Source: Pseudoips prasinana
Taxonomy: Eukaryota; Arthropoda; Insecta; Lepidoptera; Nolidae
Assembly: GCA_951640165.1 (NCBI GenBank)
Contig: OX621234.1
Coordinates: forward strand, 28,214,549 to 28,278,548
DNA: 64,000 nt
Direction: 5' to 3'
Part shown: in pieces, positions 1 to 15,570 of the stretch
How positions within the stretch are numbered: the first letter of the stretch is position 1
Layout: the number at the start of each line of letters is the position of its first letter
The notes under the pieces: model-generated
Told to the model about the DNA's origin: nothing
The model's input: the letters and a program-made list of their open reading frames with translations, nothing else
Databases searched by the model: none
Position numbers and translations under genes: made by a program

Positions 1-5075
<5,075 letters not shown>

Positions 5076-5225
5076 AATCTTTCTGAAGTTACAATTTTAC
5101 TGTAGAAGGAGCTTGGATTTTAGTTATGAATTATACTTCGATAGAAGTTCTAATTTAAATTGAAATGTGGTTAATATCATAAATAGCAAATTTAATTATG
5201 GATACTATGCACTAGAATATTCTAA

Positions 5226-5231
5226 AATAAA
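5226..5231 (+). terminator. Poly(A) signal of the ferlin gene
   Basis: AATAAA lies about 150 bases after the ferlin stop codon and is followed by a T/GT-rich stretch. It is the first canonical hexamer downstream of the stop on this strand. The cleavage site itself cannot be read from sequence. Confidence 0.6.
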
Positions 5232-5950
5232 GTTTCGTGAAGCATTTGTAATACCCAATATTTTCGCTAAACCCCAGGAATTGTAATATAAAAAAAATAT
5301 ACGAGTAGTTCAGCAAAAAAGAAATTGTAACATTAAATGAAAGGATAAATGTTCCATTACTATTTTTTTTAATGTAAGGAAAAGGGCTCAACTTTTTTAT
5401 AAAGATACATTGCAGTTTACGAATGTTACAATGTTTAACATTTTTTAAATATTTATGTCCGATAAATGGGTTTACTAGTCTTTGAAAATTGTGACACAGG
5501 TATTGTATTAGCTCCATGTATTCAATTACATAAGTAAGTAAACAAAATATGATATTAAGAAGAGGTTGAGAATATGATAACAACTTTTAGGAAGTCTATG
5601 CAGACAAGATCTTTTTTAAACCAATGGTTACCTATCGGAAAAATATTTGATGGAATTTCATTCCACCTAAAACTTTTCAGCTTTATCGTTACGTTTTTTT
5701 TATTTTACCGAAGTCACGTCTGCCACTGTATCGGTAAATCTTTTATCAATTCGTGTTTTTTCGTTACTCCGATGTTTCATTTGGTCGAAAAACTTTTCAC
5801 CAAAGTTATACATAGCCGAAATAACATTTTTTCGAAGTATAGTGTTTCCGAATTTTCGTTATACCACTATTTTTTCATTCATAATATTTTCATTTCACCA
5901 ACCGCCAAGAAAGTTGTCTACATTATTTTAACTCTTATTTTTGCTGTTGC
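5232..5950. other. Intergenic; possibly the distal part of a dispersed repeat
   Basis: AT-rich DNA without a credible gene. From about 5630 to 5930 it is full of short 'TTTTCACC', 'CCGAA' and 'TTTTTTCG' motifs, the same vocabulary as the repeat copy at 6107-6510. It may be the other half of that element, but I cannot align the two halves with certainty by eye. Confidence 0.3.
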
Positions 5951-5952
5951 TG

Positions 5953-6106
5953 CAGCATGTAATCAGGCATGCAACATGCAGCTGGCATGCAACATGCAGC
6001 AGGCATGCAGCATGCAAGCAGGCATACAGCGTGCAAGCAGGCATGCAGCATGCAAGCAAGCATGCAAGCAGGCATGCAGAACGCATGCAATATGCAGCAA
6101 GCATTG
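5953..6106 (+). repeat. GCATGCA(G/A)CA-type simple tandem array
   Basis: About 150 bp built from degenerate units such as GCATGCAGCAT, GCATGCAAGCAG and GCATGCAACAT. Open frames across it on both strands (Met-Gln-His-Ala or Cys-Met-Gln repeats) are by-products of the repeat rather than genes. It abuts the end of the dispersed repeat at 6107. Confidence 0.85.
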
Positions 6107-6510
6107 TTTCTGTCACGCCTCCGGTGTTTGGGCGGGCGAGTTTATCGTCGCAGATGGTATTAACGCGTTTCTGTCACGAACGAAATTGTATAGCACAACA
6201 TATTGACTTTATATGACACTATTTTAATTTAATTTTAGAAATACTACCAAGTATTCGAATATATATTTGTGCCAAAATTTAGAAAAATATTATTTTGGTG
6301 TGGTGAAAATATGGCAAATAAAGCATTTGGCAAATGACAAAAGTTCAAAAAAGGCTTCGGCCGATAGCAAAAAGTTATTTTGTAAATCGGTGAAAAATTA
6401 TTCGGTATAATGATACCTATGACACATGACACTATGATTATATTAAAATATGTCAAATAATGCATATAGCTAAAAAGACGTCGGTCAATAGTTTTCAGTA
6501 AAATGAAAAT
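6107..6510 (-). repeat. Dispersed repeat family 'R', copy 1
   Basis: Read on the minus strand this segment matches 26122-26692 on the plus strand. Shared blocks in the same order are 'GAAAACTATTGACCG', 'AAAGTCAATATG(T/C)TGTGCTA', 'CATCTGCGACG' and a terminal 'GGCGTGACAGAAA'. Both copies diverge right after the last block, so that is probably an element end. No coding capacity is visible. The class is unknown to me; it is likely a non-autonomous transposon. Confidence 0.6.
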
Positions 6511-8089
6511 CGAACATAAATAAATCGATAAAGTGATCGGTTCCCCAAACCAATACTTATAAATATTTCAATTTTTTTGCGCCGCATGCCAATTTAGAGT
6601 AGAAATTTCTAAACAGCTACTGTTACAATATAATTCAAATACGACTCCGTTTGTAAACAAGGTCTATTAGGTTGGATGATATCTACATTAAGATATTAAC
6701 GTGTACCCTTAATTAACTTCGCCGGACTAATGGGACCCATTTAAGTAAATAACCAAAATTACGAAATTCTATAGAATTGATTCTAAGAATTTATATCAAT
6801 CGAACTTATTCATTTACAAAGAAAGGTCGGATTGAGTCAAAGTAAAGTCGAAAAAAACATGCAAAATGTCCTTTATTTTGATTTTAATTATTTCTCCTCA
6901 TTATTGGAAATAGTACAAGCTCAAAAAATAGCGCATGGAACTGAATTTTATACCCTTAGTGGTGCTGGAGTAGAATACTTATTTGCTCTACTAAGAAAGC
7001 CTAAAACAATTCTACTCAACCACCTGTTAAAAATAACGGTACATAACATATCAATGATTAAATTAACATATCAACAAAAGTTTTGTACCAGTAAATTATA
7101 CAGTACCTACTATTATTTGGTACCCCAATTAACTATGAGGTAGAGACAACATAATGTATACATGCGAGACATTCATTTTCAGACTTGACTTAGTACTTGC
7201 ATTAGAGTATAGTACTATGATAAAATTAAAAAAAAAAACAGTATATTATGACAGCGTCGTATTCTCTGAGACAAGAACTTTGCTATGACTATTTTAACTT
7301 ATGCAGTCTATCTGATCTCAAGCTACATATCAACTGCTTTGTAAAGTACCTTGACTATTAGGTATCAAGACCGGTATCCAGGGAAGCTCTAGGTACTCTA
7401 ACCACTGTTTCATGTTCAATCATATTTACATATAGATAACATGTTTGAATGTATCTATGTAGTTATCTTTAAACAAATCAAAAAATGTATGTACCAATGT
7501 AACTAGTATTTTGATGTTAAATACAATAATTGTAAAGTGTTATATTTATTAACTAGGTAGATAGACAAAATATTTACAAATCATAGAATTAAATTTCAAT
7601 ACAATTTATTTCATTCATAATCATTTTAGCTGCAAATACTTTTATTCATTATTAGCATTGGCTACAAGAGATAATTGAATATTTTTCTTGTTAGATACAT
7701 CTTTGCCCTGTCGTCTTGTCTAAAAGTATCTACAGCAAGTGAATACTGAGGACTTTAATGTATTGGTAGTTGCATAACCATTTACTGTTATCTAAAAGAG
7801 AGCAATTTAAAATATCTCCATTGTCAATCGGAACGGACTGAAGCCAGGGTCGCTTTAATATAGAAATAGAGCAGAGTTAATCCTGCCGAGGTCAAAATGA
7901 GTAAGCGAGATTTTTCTGCAATGGGTTCTACCCGTTTTAACGGTATGATAACTTCTCATAATATATCGGATTACTAAAACATTTTTGAAATTTATACAAT
8001 CACTCTTTAAAGTATTCTACAATATTCAGAAATATTTATGGGCTTTTAATGGAGTAAACGTATTATATCTATTCTTACTAATAATAAGG
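6511..8089. other. Intergenic AT-rich stretch
   Basis: I see no convincing exon, RNA gene or identifiable element here. The longest open frame (6832-7143, +) has unbiased AT-rich codons and no recognisable motif. Confidence 0.4.
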
Positions 8090-9625
8090 CATATAAACAA
8101 TGATAATTTATCTAAAAAAATATATTTTTAAATTCAAGATAATATTAAGTTAGATAATACAACGTTATTAGCAAAAGTATATTATTTAAATGCTGTAGAT
8201 TTGGTGTCCCATTAAATAATCAATAAACGTATCAATCTATAGGTACCATACATATATGTATATCAAACATGCATAATCATTTGAAATGCATTACTATCTG
8301 ATCCATTAATATGTAATTCAGTTAGATAATAAGATTTTAATAACCAAACAGTATACTTTAAACTCTGTCAGCTAGGTGTGCATTTAGATAACCTATTAAT
8401 AAACCTATCTATAGGGTACATAACATCATCATTTGAAATATATAACTATCAGATCAAATATATGAGATTAAGTTAGCTGATAAGACGTTATTAACTAAAT
8501 TAACTAAATCTATATCTTGTAAACTTGGTGTCCAATTAAATAATCAATAAATACCGAACATAATATATGATCATTTGAAATGTTTAACTATCTGGTCAAA
8601 CATATTTAGTTAAGTTAGATAGTAAGATCTTAATAATCAAATTGTATACTTTCCACATTTTCTACTTGCTACGTTTATTTTCGAAATAGTCACTTCATAA
8701 ACCAATCTATAACGTACATCATACAAGCATTTGGAACGTTTAACTTTAAAATTTCTTCATTTTGTTTTTTTTTTATAAAGCGCTACTCCCGCTCTAGGGA
8801 AATTAATCCCTGTGTCGTAGGGTACATAACAAACATATAATTTATTATAATACAATTTAGATAATATTATAAGTTAGATAATAAGAACTTCTTAACAAAA
8901 CTGTATAATTTAAACATTTTTGGCTTCCTGTATAATTTCAATATATACCGTACTTACGAGAATCATTTTTAATCATATGATTAAGTTGGATAATGATAAC
9001 TTACTAACCATACAGTAATCTTTGATCGATGTAGCCTTGGTGTCCAATTAAATAATCAATAAATAACTCAATGTATACCGTACTTAATTAAATCATTTTA
9101 GTGTATCACTATCTGAACAAATATATGTGATTAAGTTGGATAATTATAACTTACTAAACAAACTGTATTCTTTGATCGATGTAGCCTTGGTGTCCAATTA
9201 AATCATCAATAAATAGATCAATGTATACCGTACTTAATTTAATCATTTTAGTGTATCACTATCTAAACAAATATAATGTGATTAAGTTGGATAATTATAA
9301 TTTACTAAACAAACTGTATTCTTTGATCGATGTAGCCTTGGTGTCCAATTAAATAATCAATAAATAAATCAATATATACCGTACTTTATAAAATCATTTT
9401 AGTCTACTACTATCTTATCAAATATATGTATGTGATTAAGTTAGATAATAATTACTTATTAACGAAACTGTATTCTTTGAATGTTGTAGCCTTGGTGTCC
9501 AATTAAATAATCAATAAATATAATATACCGTACGTAACACGATCAATTATAATGTATAACCATCTAATTAATTAAATGTGAATTAAATAGATTGATGTGT
9601 ACGTATATCCAATGGTGTCCACATA
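8090..9625 (+). repeat. Degenerate satellite-like tandem array, ~150-bp period
   Basis: The block 'GGTGTCCAATTAAATAATCA' with variants recurs at about 8203, 8375, 8527, 9039, 9189, 9340, 9494 and 9614. In the right half the spacing is 150, 151, 154 and 120. Between blocks the order is conserved: a 'TATACCGTACTTA' motif, a 'TCACTATCT' motif, 'GATTAAGTTGGATAAT' and 'CTGTATTCTTTGATCGATG'. Right-hand units are the most alike and left-hand units are more decayed. An unrelated T-rich insertion with 'CGCTACTCCCGCTCTAGGG' sits at about 8762-8825. Confidence 0.8.
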
Positions 9626-10080
9626 ATGTCCTGACCATTTATATTTAGGAATGTTTACTGATAGTGTTTAGGGCCCAATAGCCAATCAATGTTAAACCTT
9701 CACAGCGATATACCTAATAGAATATTATGCACCTATAGTTGACTAGCCCGTGATTTCTTCTACAGTTAAACCTATACTGTTTGTGTATTGTTCACCAATC
9801 GAATATGTTTTAACTAAGACTGGAATACAGAAAAGTAATAAAATTCAAGTTTGAAATTAAATTAATTCCTTGGGTTTTAGGGTTTAGTAGATTGAGCAAA
9901 ACATATTGACCGGGTCCTGTGAACCGCAAACTAAACTAAAATAATTGCTAACCAAATTGAATTTCAAAGTTCGCAAGTGTTGAGCAGTAAAGTAATGCAA
10001 CGTAAATACGAAATCCGAGATCTACTACCTACTACAGTTTTTTTAGTAGTATTCGCTCACTCATTTTAAAGGTTTTCAGC
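9626..10080. other. Intergenic stretch
   Basis: AT-rich DNA with no gene, tandem repeat or inverted repeat that I can support. Confidence 0.35.
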
Positions 10081-10330
10081 GCCATTCTTTATCACCATCA
10101 TCATTAGTCTGATATCGTGGACTGTTAAACATAGGCCACCCCCAAAGGTATCCATAACTTTCCATCTGCAGTTGGTGTGCCGTAGTCACCGTGTTTGACA
10201 TGCGAGTTGACGACCGCAGTTAGATGGTAACCCTAATGCCCGAATACCTGGTGTAATCCTTTAGTCGCCTTTTACAACATCCACGGGATGTGTTATATGG
10301 TGGCCTTGTTACTCTTTCTTGGTCGTAAAC
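10081..10330 (+). repeat. Lepidopteran dispersed LINE/SINE-tail repeat
   Basis: The segment holds 'CATCATCATTAGTC', 'TAAACATAGGCCACCCCCAA' and 'CCACGGGATGTG'. I recognise this as a degenerate form of the abundant lepidopteran repeat whose consensus speaks of 'GGACATAGGCC' and 'CACGGGA'. It probably derives from a LINE 3' region. No target duplication was identified. Confidence 0.55.
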
Positions 10331-10948
10331 CACACTTATTCTCCAGCCCGCCTACTACTGTGCAACAGGGAGAATAGAAGTCAAAGTTACAATGTGAGCA
10401 GGATAGTTGTCACAGACCCAGTCATTAAGTTATAGTCACCAAAGTTGAGATAATACATAATGTTGAAACATATATAAAAAATAAAGAATGAATATTGCAC
10501 TATTTGTATTATAACCAAATCTAAACGAAAATAAATTTAAAATGGAAGCAAAAGTTAATCAATTAAGAGTCGAATTACAGTCCAGAAGGTCAAGATAAAA
10601 TTTAACCAATTTATGTATAAAATTATTTTGAGTTTGAATTAATACAATAAATAAATAAACAAATAGAAGTGGTGTCTACGTATTCCAGACGATAATTTAA
10701 TACATTGTATAAATAACTTGCAGCAAATCACGTACAGTCCACTATGGCACGCATTTATCAAAATATATTAATAGTATGGCAACTTTCAAAATTAGTGAAA
10801 TTATCAAAATTCTCCGGTGTAGTAATAGTTTGATGTTTCTAATAATTTCTTTAAGGTAGCTGTGAGCATTTTTATATAAGTGTCTTCCCTTTGATGTGTA
10901 AAGTAATATCCAACTGAAACCCATCCCCGCAACTCACTTTCATATATA

Positions 10949-10972
10949 TACACTCAGGGGCACATTTAACCG
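10949..10972 (+). repeat. Left terminal inverted repeat of the Tc1-type element
   Basis: 24 bases including the TA target, matching the reverse complement of 12499-12522 with one mismatch. Weak similarity continues a few bases inward ('CCACTC' against 'CCACCT'). Confidence 0.85.
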
Positions 10973-11252
10973 TCCACTCATCTCGAACTGCTTAACGTTT
11001 GTTTATGTTAACTTACGCTTTGCGTACTAGGCGTTACTTCTTAAGTGGGTATATCTGAAATAAATAAATCAATCATACCCGCGTTTTGTTTACTTTTGTG
11101 GCTTTTATTCAACAATAATCAGTTTAATCGTAATTTGACAGTCTCGCCCCATGTTTTATGTGACGGATACATTTGATTTAAAACGTTGTGATACCATTTC
11201 TTCGAATAAAACCTAGGTATTGGCCTGCCGTGATTTCATTTACACCAAAAAA

Positions 11253-12272
11253 ATGCCACTGGACGCAGCTGGGGCAGCTAGGGCTGTAGCACTTGCAGAC
11301 GCTGGGTTTAGCCAGCGTCGGATTGGACGGATGCTTGGATATCCACGATCCACAATTCAAGATGCTATCCGGCGTTACAGAGAGACTGGTTCCTACACAA
11401 GAAGGCCAGGGCAAGGTCGTAGAAGGTGTACATCAGAGAGAGATGATCGTTACATCGTCTCGAACGTTCTTCGGAATCGGTTTACAACTGCTCCTGAGGC
11501 TCGTAACCGCTTGTTTGAGGTACGAAATGTAAGTGTGAGCCTAAGAACAATAAGAAGAAGGTTAGCTGAGAGGGATCTGAGAGCATTTCGACCAGTTCGA
11601 GTCCCAGCGCTGACCGCAACTCACAGAAGAGCGAGACTTGCATTTGCTCGAGAACATTTAAATTGGACTTCGGAACAATGGAAGGCAGTTCTCTTCTCGG
11701 ATGAATCAAGAATAGCTTTACGAGGTCCTGATGGACGTCAGCGCGTGTATAGACGCCGTGGTGAAAGGTTTGCTGAATGTGCTGTGGTTGAAACAGTAGG
11801 CTACGAGGGAGGCTCTATAATGGTGTGGGGTGGCATTTGTTATGACGCCCGTACAGAATTGGTCATCTTCGATAGAGGCAGCGTTAATGCTCACAGGTAC
11901 GTGACAGAAGTTTTAGAACCACACGTGATGCCTTTTGCGCCATTCATTGGCGATAATTTTGTTTTAATGCACGATAATGCTTGTGCACACACCGCGAGAA
12001 TTGTCAGCGATTACTTGGACGCCGTCGATATTCAGCGATTACCATGGCCAGCTCGCAGTCCTGACCTGAACCCAATAGAGCATGTATGGGACAACCTAAA
12101 AAGACGAATTCGGGGTCGTACACCAGCTCCTACCACCATCAGTGAGCTAAAAACTGCAGCTGTTGAGGAGTGGCAGAACATTCCCCAAAGCGACATCCAA
12201 GACATAATTGACGGGCTTTCTAATCGATTGCAGGAGGTCATTAGGGCCAGAGGAGGAAATACACATTATTAA
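11253..12272 (+). CDS. Tc1-family transposase, DD34E, apparently intact
   Basis: 339 residues, the usual length for Tc1 transposases. Residues 1-60 are a paired-type helix-turn-helix ('AGFSQRRIGRMLGYPRSTIQ') followed by the basic linker 'RRPGQGRRR', the GRPR-like hook. The RNase H-fold catalytic triad is D150 ('VLFSDESRI'), D241 ('LMHDNACAHTAR') and E276 ('SPDLNPIEHVWD'), with 34 residues between the last two. The enzyme would excise and reinsert the element at TA. The start is the first ATG, following an A-run at 11253; an upstream in-frame TTG-initiated extension is not needed. No intron or broken frame is present. Confidence 0.93.
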   Translation: MPLDAAGAARAVALADAGFSQRRIGRMLGYPRSTIQDAIRRYRETGSYTRRPGQGRRRCTSERDDRYIVSNVLRNRFTTAPEARNRLFEVRNVSVSLRTIRRRLAERDLRAFRPVRVPALTATHRRARLAFAREHLNWTSEQWKAVLFSDESRIALRGPDGRQRVYRRRGERFAECAVVETVGYEGGSIMVWGGICYDARTELVIFDRGSVNAHRYVTEVLEPHVMPFAPFIGDNFVLMHDNACAHTARIVSDYLDAVDIQRLPWPARSPDLNPIEHVWDNLKRRIRGRTPAPTTISELKTAAVEEWQNIPQSDIQDIIDGLSNRLQEVIRARGGNTHY

Positions 12273-12498
12273 TCCGGTAATTTAGAGCACACTTTTTTTT
12301 TAAATTGACATTTTGCTAATTTTTATTTTTTGTAAGAAAAGTGCATATTCAATTTTTTTTAAATTTTGTCTTAATTAAACCATTTCACAACATACACATG
12401 TTTCATTTATTTTCGTGGAGGTTCACCCAATGTGACATTATAACAAAATTAATTAAATTACCATAGAATTTTGAAGAAATCTACAAAATATAGGTGGC

Positions 12499-12522
12499 CG
12501 GTTAAATGTGCCCTTGAGTGTA
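12499..12522 (+). repeat. Right terminal inverted repeat of the Tc1-type element
   Basis: Ends 'GTGCCCTTGAGTGTA', the inverse of the left end, with TA as the last two bases. It differs from the left arm at one position (A for G inside the GGGG run). Confidence 0.85.
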
Positions 12523-12610
12523 TTTAGCTTACTCACTGAAACAATTAGTATTTTTTTTTCAAATTTCTGTTTTATATCCGAAAGTTAACTTTAATGATAC
12601 TATTTTTATG

Positions 12611-12733
12611 TACAGACGCCAGCACATCCAGCTTTATTTTATAAATTTTCAACTTTTAACTCATAAGCAAAAGGTTTACTTTCAATTGGGGAAATTTGAC
12701 AGATCGGGGTAGTTCGATGTGCTGTCGCCTGTA
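12611..12733 (+). mobile_element. MITE family 'M', copy 1
   Basis: 123 bp bounded by TACAGACGCCAGCACATCCA on the left and an imperfect inverse, 'GATGTGCTGTCGCCTGTA', on the right. TA at both ends fits a Tc1/mariner-type target. It has no coding capacity. Two further copies lie at 14907-15045 and 20946-23620, the latter interrupted. Confidence 0.8.
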
Positions 12734-13827
12734 CCTAATACAGCTAAATATTTATCTAAGCATTAGCCTGTTTAGATACTTGTTCTAAGTACACGTGTGA
12801 AAAGTGATTATTTAAAACAACGCATATAAATGGCCACGCTGTGAGGAGATAAACCCAAGTTTAATGTCGATGTCCAATTATAGAGTGACGCACGGACTGT
12901 TTTTCTATTAAATTGCTTAATCTGTGTACTCCTCGCACATAAGCGCGTTTCTGGAACTACCGATATTTTATGATTCGCTAAACAATGTTTAAACAGTATA
13001 TTTCCAGTAAACAGTTTTACATGTAATCTAGTCACGTTACATCTAGTCAAGTTTAATAAAAAAAAAATTAATTTACATTCCAAATAAACATGTTCATGGT
13101 TTTTGAATAACTAAAGTACTAACTTCTAATCTATCAGATGTCTACTCAAATAATTAATATTAAAAGAAAACTATTGTGCATTGAAAAATCTTGCAGATGA
13201 ATATGTATACGAGGTTAAAGATTTTGTTTAATATTTAAAATAACACCATTACATTTTACGGTTTTACAATAGTAACCCGCATTGTATTAATAATACATCT
13301 GAGACGCCTTCAAAATTGCCCAATAAAAGTTGATTGCTTATGTTGTAGTAATAAAATGTTTCCTGTAAAGTTAATCTTTGGCGTATATCTTGTTTGCGCT
13401 AGAAGGTGACGATTTATATATTAGATTACTCGCTTACTATATGATTAGCTCAAATTCGCTATGCCTAGTTTCCACCGAAGTGCAGGGGTGCGGAGAGTGT
13501 CTGTGTCATCCATATATATTGTAGTTATAAACTTATTTGGGTGTAATAATCTCCCTCATGGGCCTAACCATAAAGCGTAACCTTTTTGAACCATAGCTTG
13601 AGGACTTGGGAATCCAACGCTTCAAGCTATCGACCGCACTTCTACTCACCGCGTAGGTACATCCCTAAAATGCACTAATATATGTATATATACCCTCTCT
13701 GCACGGAACCAGTATCAACCTGTAGTTATTATGACCTAAACAATGTATGTGACATTAAAAATAAATGTTATCACTATCAGAAGCATAATATTGTTTTATT
13801 TATTTTTTAAACATATATCGCTCCAGT
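12734..13827. other. Intergenic stretch
   Basis: No gene supported. A block at about 13460-13660 is richer in GC ('TTTCCACCGAAGTGCAGGGG') and contains a short inverted pair ('CTTGAGG'/'CTTCAAG'). It may be an old dispersed repeat, which I could not classify. Confidence 0.3.
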
Positions 13828-13988
13828 GAATATCCTGGGCAGGCCCCCTACACGGTGGACCGACGATCTTGTGCGGGTCGCGGGAAGCCGTTGGATGCGG
13901 GCAGCGCAGGACCGGCTATTGTGGAGATTCTTGGGGGAGGCCTTTGTCCAGCAGTGGACGTCTTTCGGCTGATATGATGATGATGATA
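13828..13988 (+). mobile_element. 5'-truncated RTE LINE, 3' end only
   Basis: One frame reads 'WTDDLVRVAGSRWMRAAQDR', then a short segment ending 'VQQWTSFG', a stop, and a (GATGAT)n tail. This matches the end of the RTE copy at 23430-23555 and of the degraded copy at 18640-18740. A 3' tail of short tandem repeats and extreme 5' truncation are normal for RTE elements. Confidence 0.85.
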
Positions 13989-14585
13989 AATATCGTCATC
14001 CTAGCCAGACCGCTAGTTTTAGTATAGCAATAAAATTGCGTGCATTAGTACCTATACTATATAGTACCTATACTCGGTAAAAATTGTGGGAATCAGTATA
14101 TTATATTATTCACAAAATTATTTTTTTTCTCACTACTATTACTACCAATTTTCTGCGAAATTAAAGGTCCTTGGACGTGATATCATTAACGTTAAATTAA
14201 AGAATAATGGCACACCTATAAAAAATCCGTGTGTTTTGCGCTTTCGCCATTCCTACTAGTGGTAAGTAACCTAAGAACTTACAAACAATACAATCAATTT
14301 AATTAAATTAAGTTATTAAAATATATATAATAAAACTACCTAACAATGAGCTCAGGCGTCAAAACAGGCGTTTCTGTCAATTAGGAACGTTTCCAAATCA
14401 CACGAAATCTACCAGAGGCGACGACTGTAGGAAAAAAAATTATAAGTACCCCAACAGATTACCGACCAGTTATCGCAAGCAGCACCCGTTCCGAAGTATG
14501 ACGTGAGGGCCAGCCATCGCCTACCAAAGAGGAACAGTATCTACCATGAATGAGTCATAACCTGTGTACTATAAATATTGCCAAC
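13989..14585. other. Intergenic stretch upstream of a candidate gene
   Basis: AT-rich DNA with a short direct duplication ('AGTACCTATACT' twice at about 14046-14070). A TATAAA lies at about 14569, only some 16 bases before the ATG at 14586, so it is too close to serve as the TATA box of that reading frame without an upstream exon. Confidence 0.3.
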
Positions 14586-14650
14586 ATGTCCATTCAAATC
14601 CCGCTGGCCTTAAAAGAAATGCGCCTAGGAACAAATGGGGCACCTCACAG
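14586..14650 (+). CDS. Candidate first coding exon of an unrecognised gene
   Basis: The ATG opens 'MSIQIPLALKEMRLGTNGAP' followed by His, then a strong donor, GTACGTG, at 14651. The exon ends with two bases (AG) of a split codon. The next candidate exon, at 15404, begins with C and gives an in-frame Ser. The intervening 753-bp intron contains a MITE copy, as expected of non-coding DNA. I do not recognise the protein. Support is codon look, splice sites and phase agreement only. Confidence 0.42.
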
Positions 14651-14906
14651 GTACGTGTAGTAACCTACAAGGTTGATCCATCTCTAACGCAGTGACTCAT
14701 TAAATACATGTAAAACACGTATACTGCAAAAGCAGATATTTAAAGATCTAGATATCCGGAACATGCATGGTTTGGGTTGACCAGTTGTCGCCCGGGAGCC
14801 GCGCAAGGCGTCATGGCTCACTTCATACCTCAAATTGTGTCCACGTCAATGTCAAAAAACTCCTTTCAATCAATTATAATAGATCACACGATAGGACCCT
14901 AATATT

Positions 14907-15045
14907 TACAGACGCCAGCACATCCAGCTACCCCAATCTGTCAAATTGATTTTATAGATTTCAAATGTATCACATAAGCATAAGTATCACTTTCCATTGA
15001 GGAAATTTAACAGATTTGGAGTAGCTTGATGTGCAGGCGTCTGTA
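14907..15045 (+). mobile_element. MITE family 'M', copy 2 (in an intron)
   Basis: 139 bp. Starts TACAGACGCCAGCACATCCA and ends 'GATGTGCAGGCGTCTGTA', with inverted arms of about 35 bp with few mismatches and TA at both ends. It is the best-preserved copy and sits inside the candidate intron 14651-15403. No ORF is present; mobilisation would depend on a Tc1/mariner-type transposase in trans. Confidence 0.85.
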
Positions 15046-15403
15046 CTCTTTTGTAGCTGAGTAGAAAACGGGAAAATTGCAAGTAGAGTGCAATTATTAT
15101 TCTCCATTGTATGAGGCTCTTATCTCTTTATATCAATATGTTTCCAACTTTGCTTTGGAAGGAATCACATTATTCTAATTCCTCTGTTCTTGTACTAAGA
15201 CAGTTCAGGGTATTCCATGGGACTTTCCTGAGCCTCAATTGTACTTTCATTGCGAGTCATTGTAGACCTGGGATACACGAGTTGTAATGGTGCAACTAGT
15301 TAATAATAATAGCAGTGAAAACATAACATTTTATAAAGAAATAATAATCAAACCAAAATACATACACAATACAGTCTTTTTATGTTTGGTTATTTTGAAT
15401 TAG

Positions 15404-15570
15404 CACCATTTTATCCTACATTAACGGCGTCGACGATTTTGACATCTCCTACGGCAGCACGCACAACAAAAGCGACAGGACTTTGGTCCCCGGATGCTGC
15501 GCCGCCTACGTTGTCGGCGGCTACAATAGGAGGGGCCGAATCCTACCTCCCGAACGTGCCAGTTTAAAAA
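15404..15570 (+). CDS. Candidate second exon of the same unrecognised gene
   Basis: The acceptor is 'TTATTTTGAATTAG' ending at 15403 and the donor GTGAGT is at 15571. In the phase set by exon 14586-14650 the frame is open and reads 'TILSYINGVDDFDISYGSTH', then 'RTLVPGCCAAYVVGGYNRRG' and 'LPPERASLK'. Third codon positions are mostly C or G, in sharp contrast to the AT-rich surroundings, which favours real coding. It ends after one base of a codon. A further exon is required; the phase would permit a join at 16316, but I have no independent evidence for that. Confidence 0.45.

Larger units (their letters stand above)
10949..12522 (+). mobile_element. Complete Tc1-type DNA transposon
   Basis: A 1574-bp segment including TA at both ends. 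The left terminus begins TACACTCAGGGGCACATTTA and the right terminus is its inverse with one mismatch in 24 positions; similarity then fades. Insertion at TA is the rule for Tc1/mariner elements. The single ORF inside has no frameshift or stop and carries all three catalytic residues. This makes it the best-preserved autonomous-looking element in the window. Confidence 0.9.

Noticed and set aside
5574..6216. Long ORFs across the GCATGC array on both strands
   Set aside because: Repeat-driven frames (Cys/Met/Gln/His/Ala) flanked by AT-rich low-complexity translation; shadows of a tandem repeat.
6832..7143. 103-codon ORF
   Set aside because: No motif, AT-driven codon use, no splice or promoter context.
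11178..12241. ORFs antisense to or overlapping the Tc1 transposase
   Set aside because: Shadows of a real, motif-complete coding frame.
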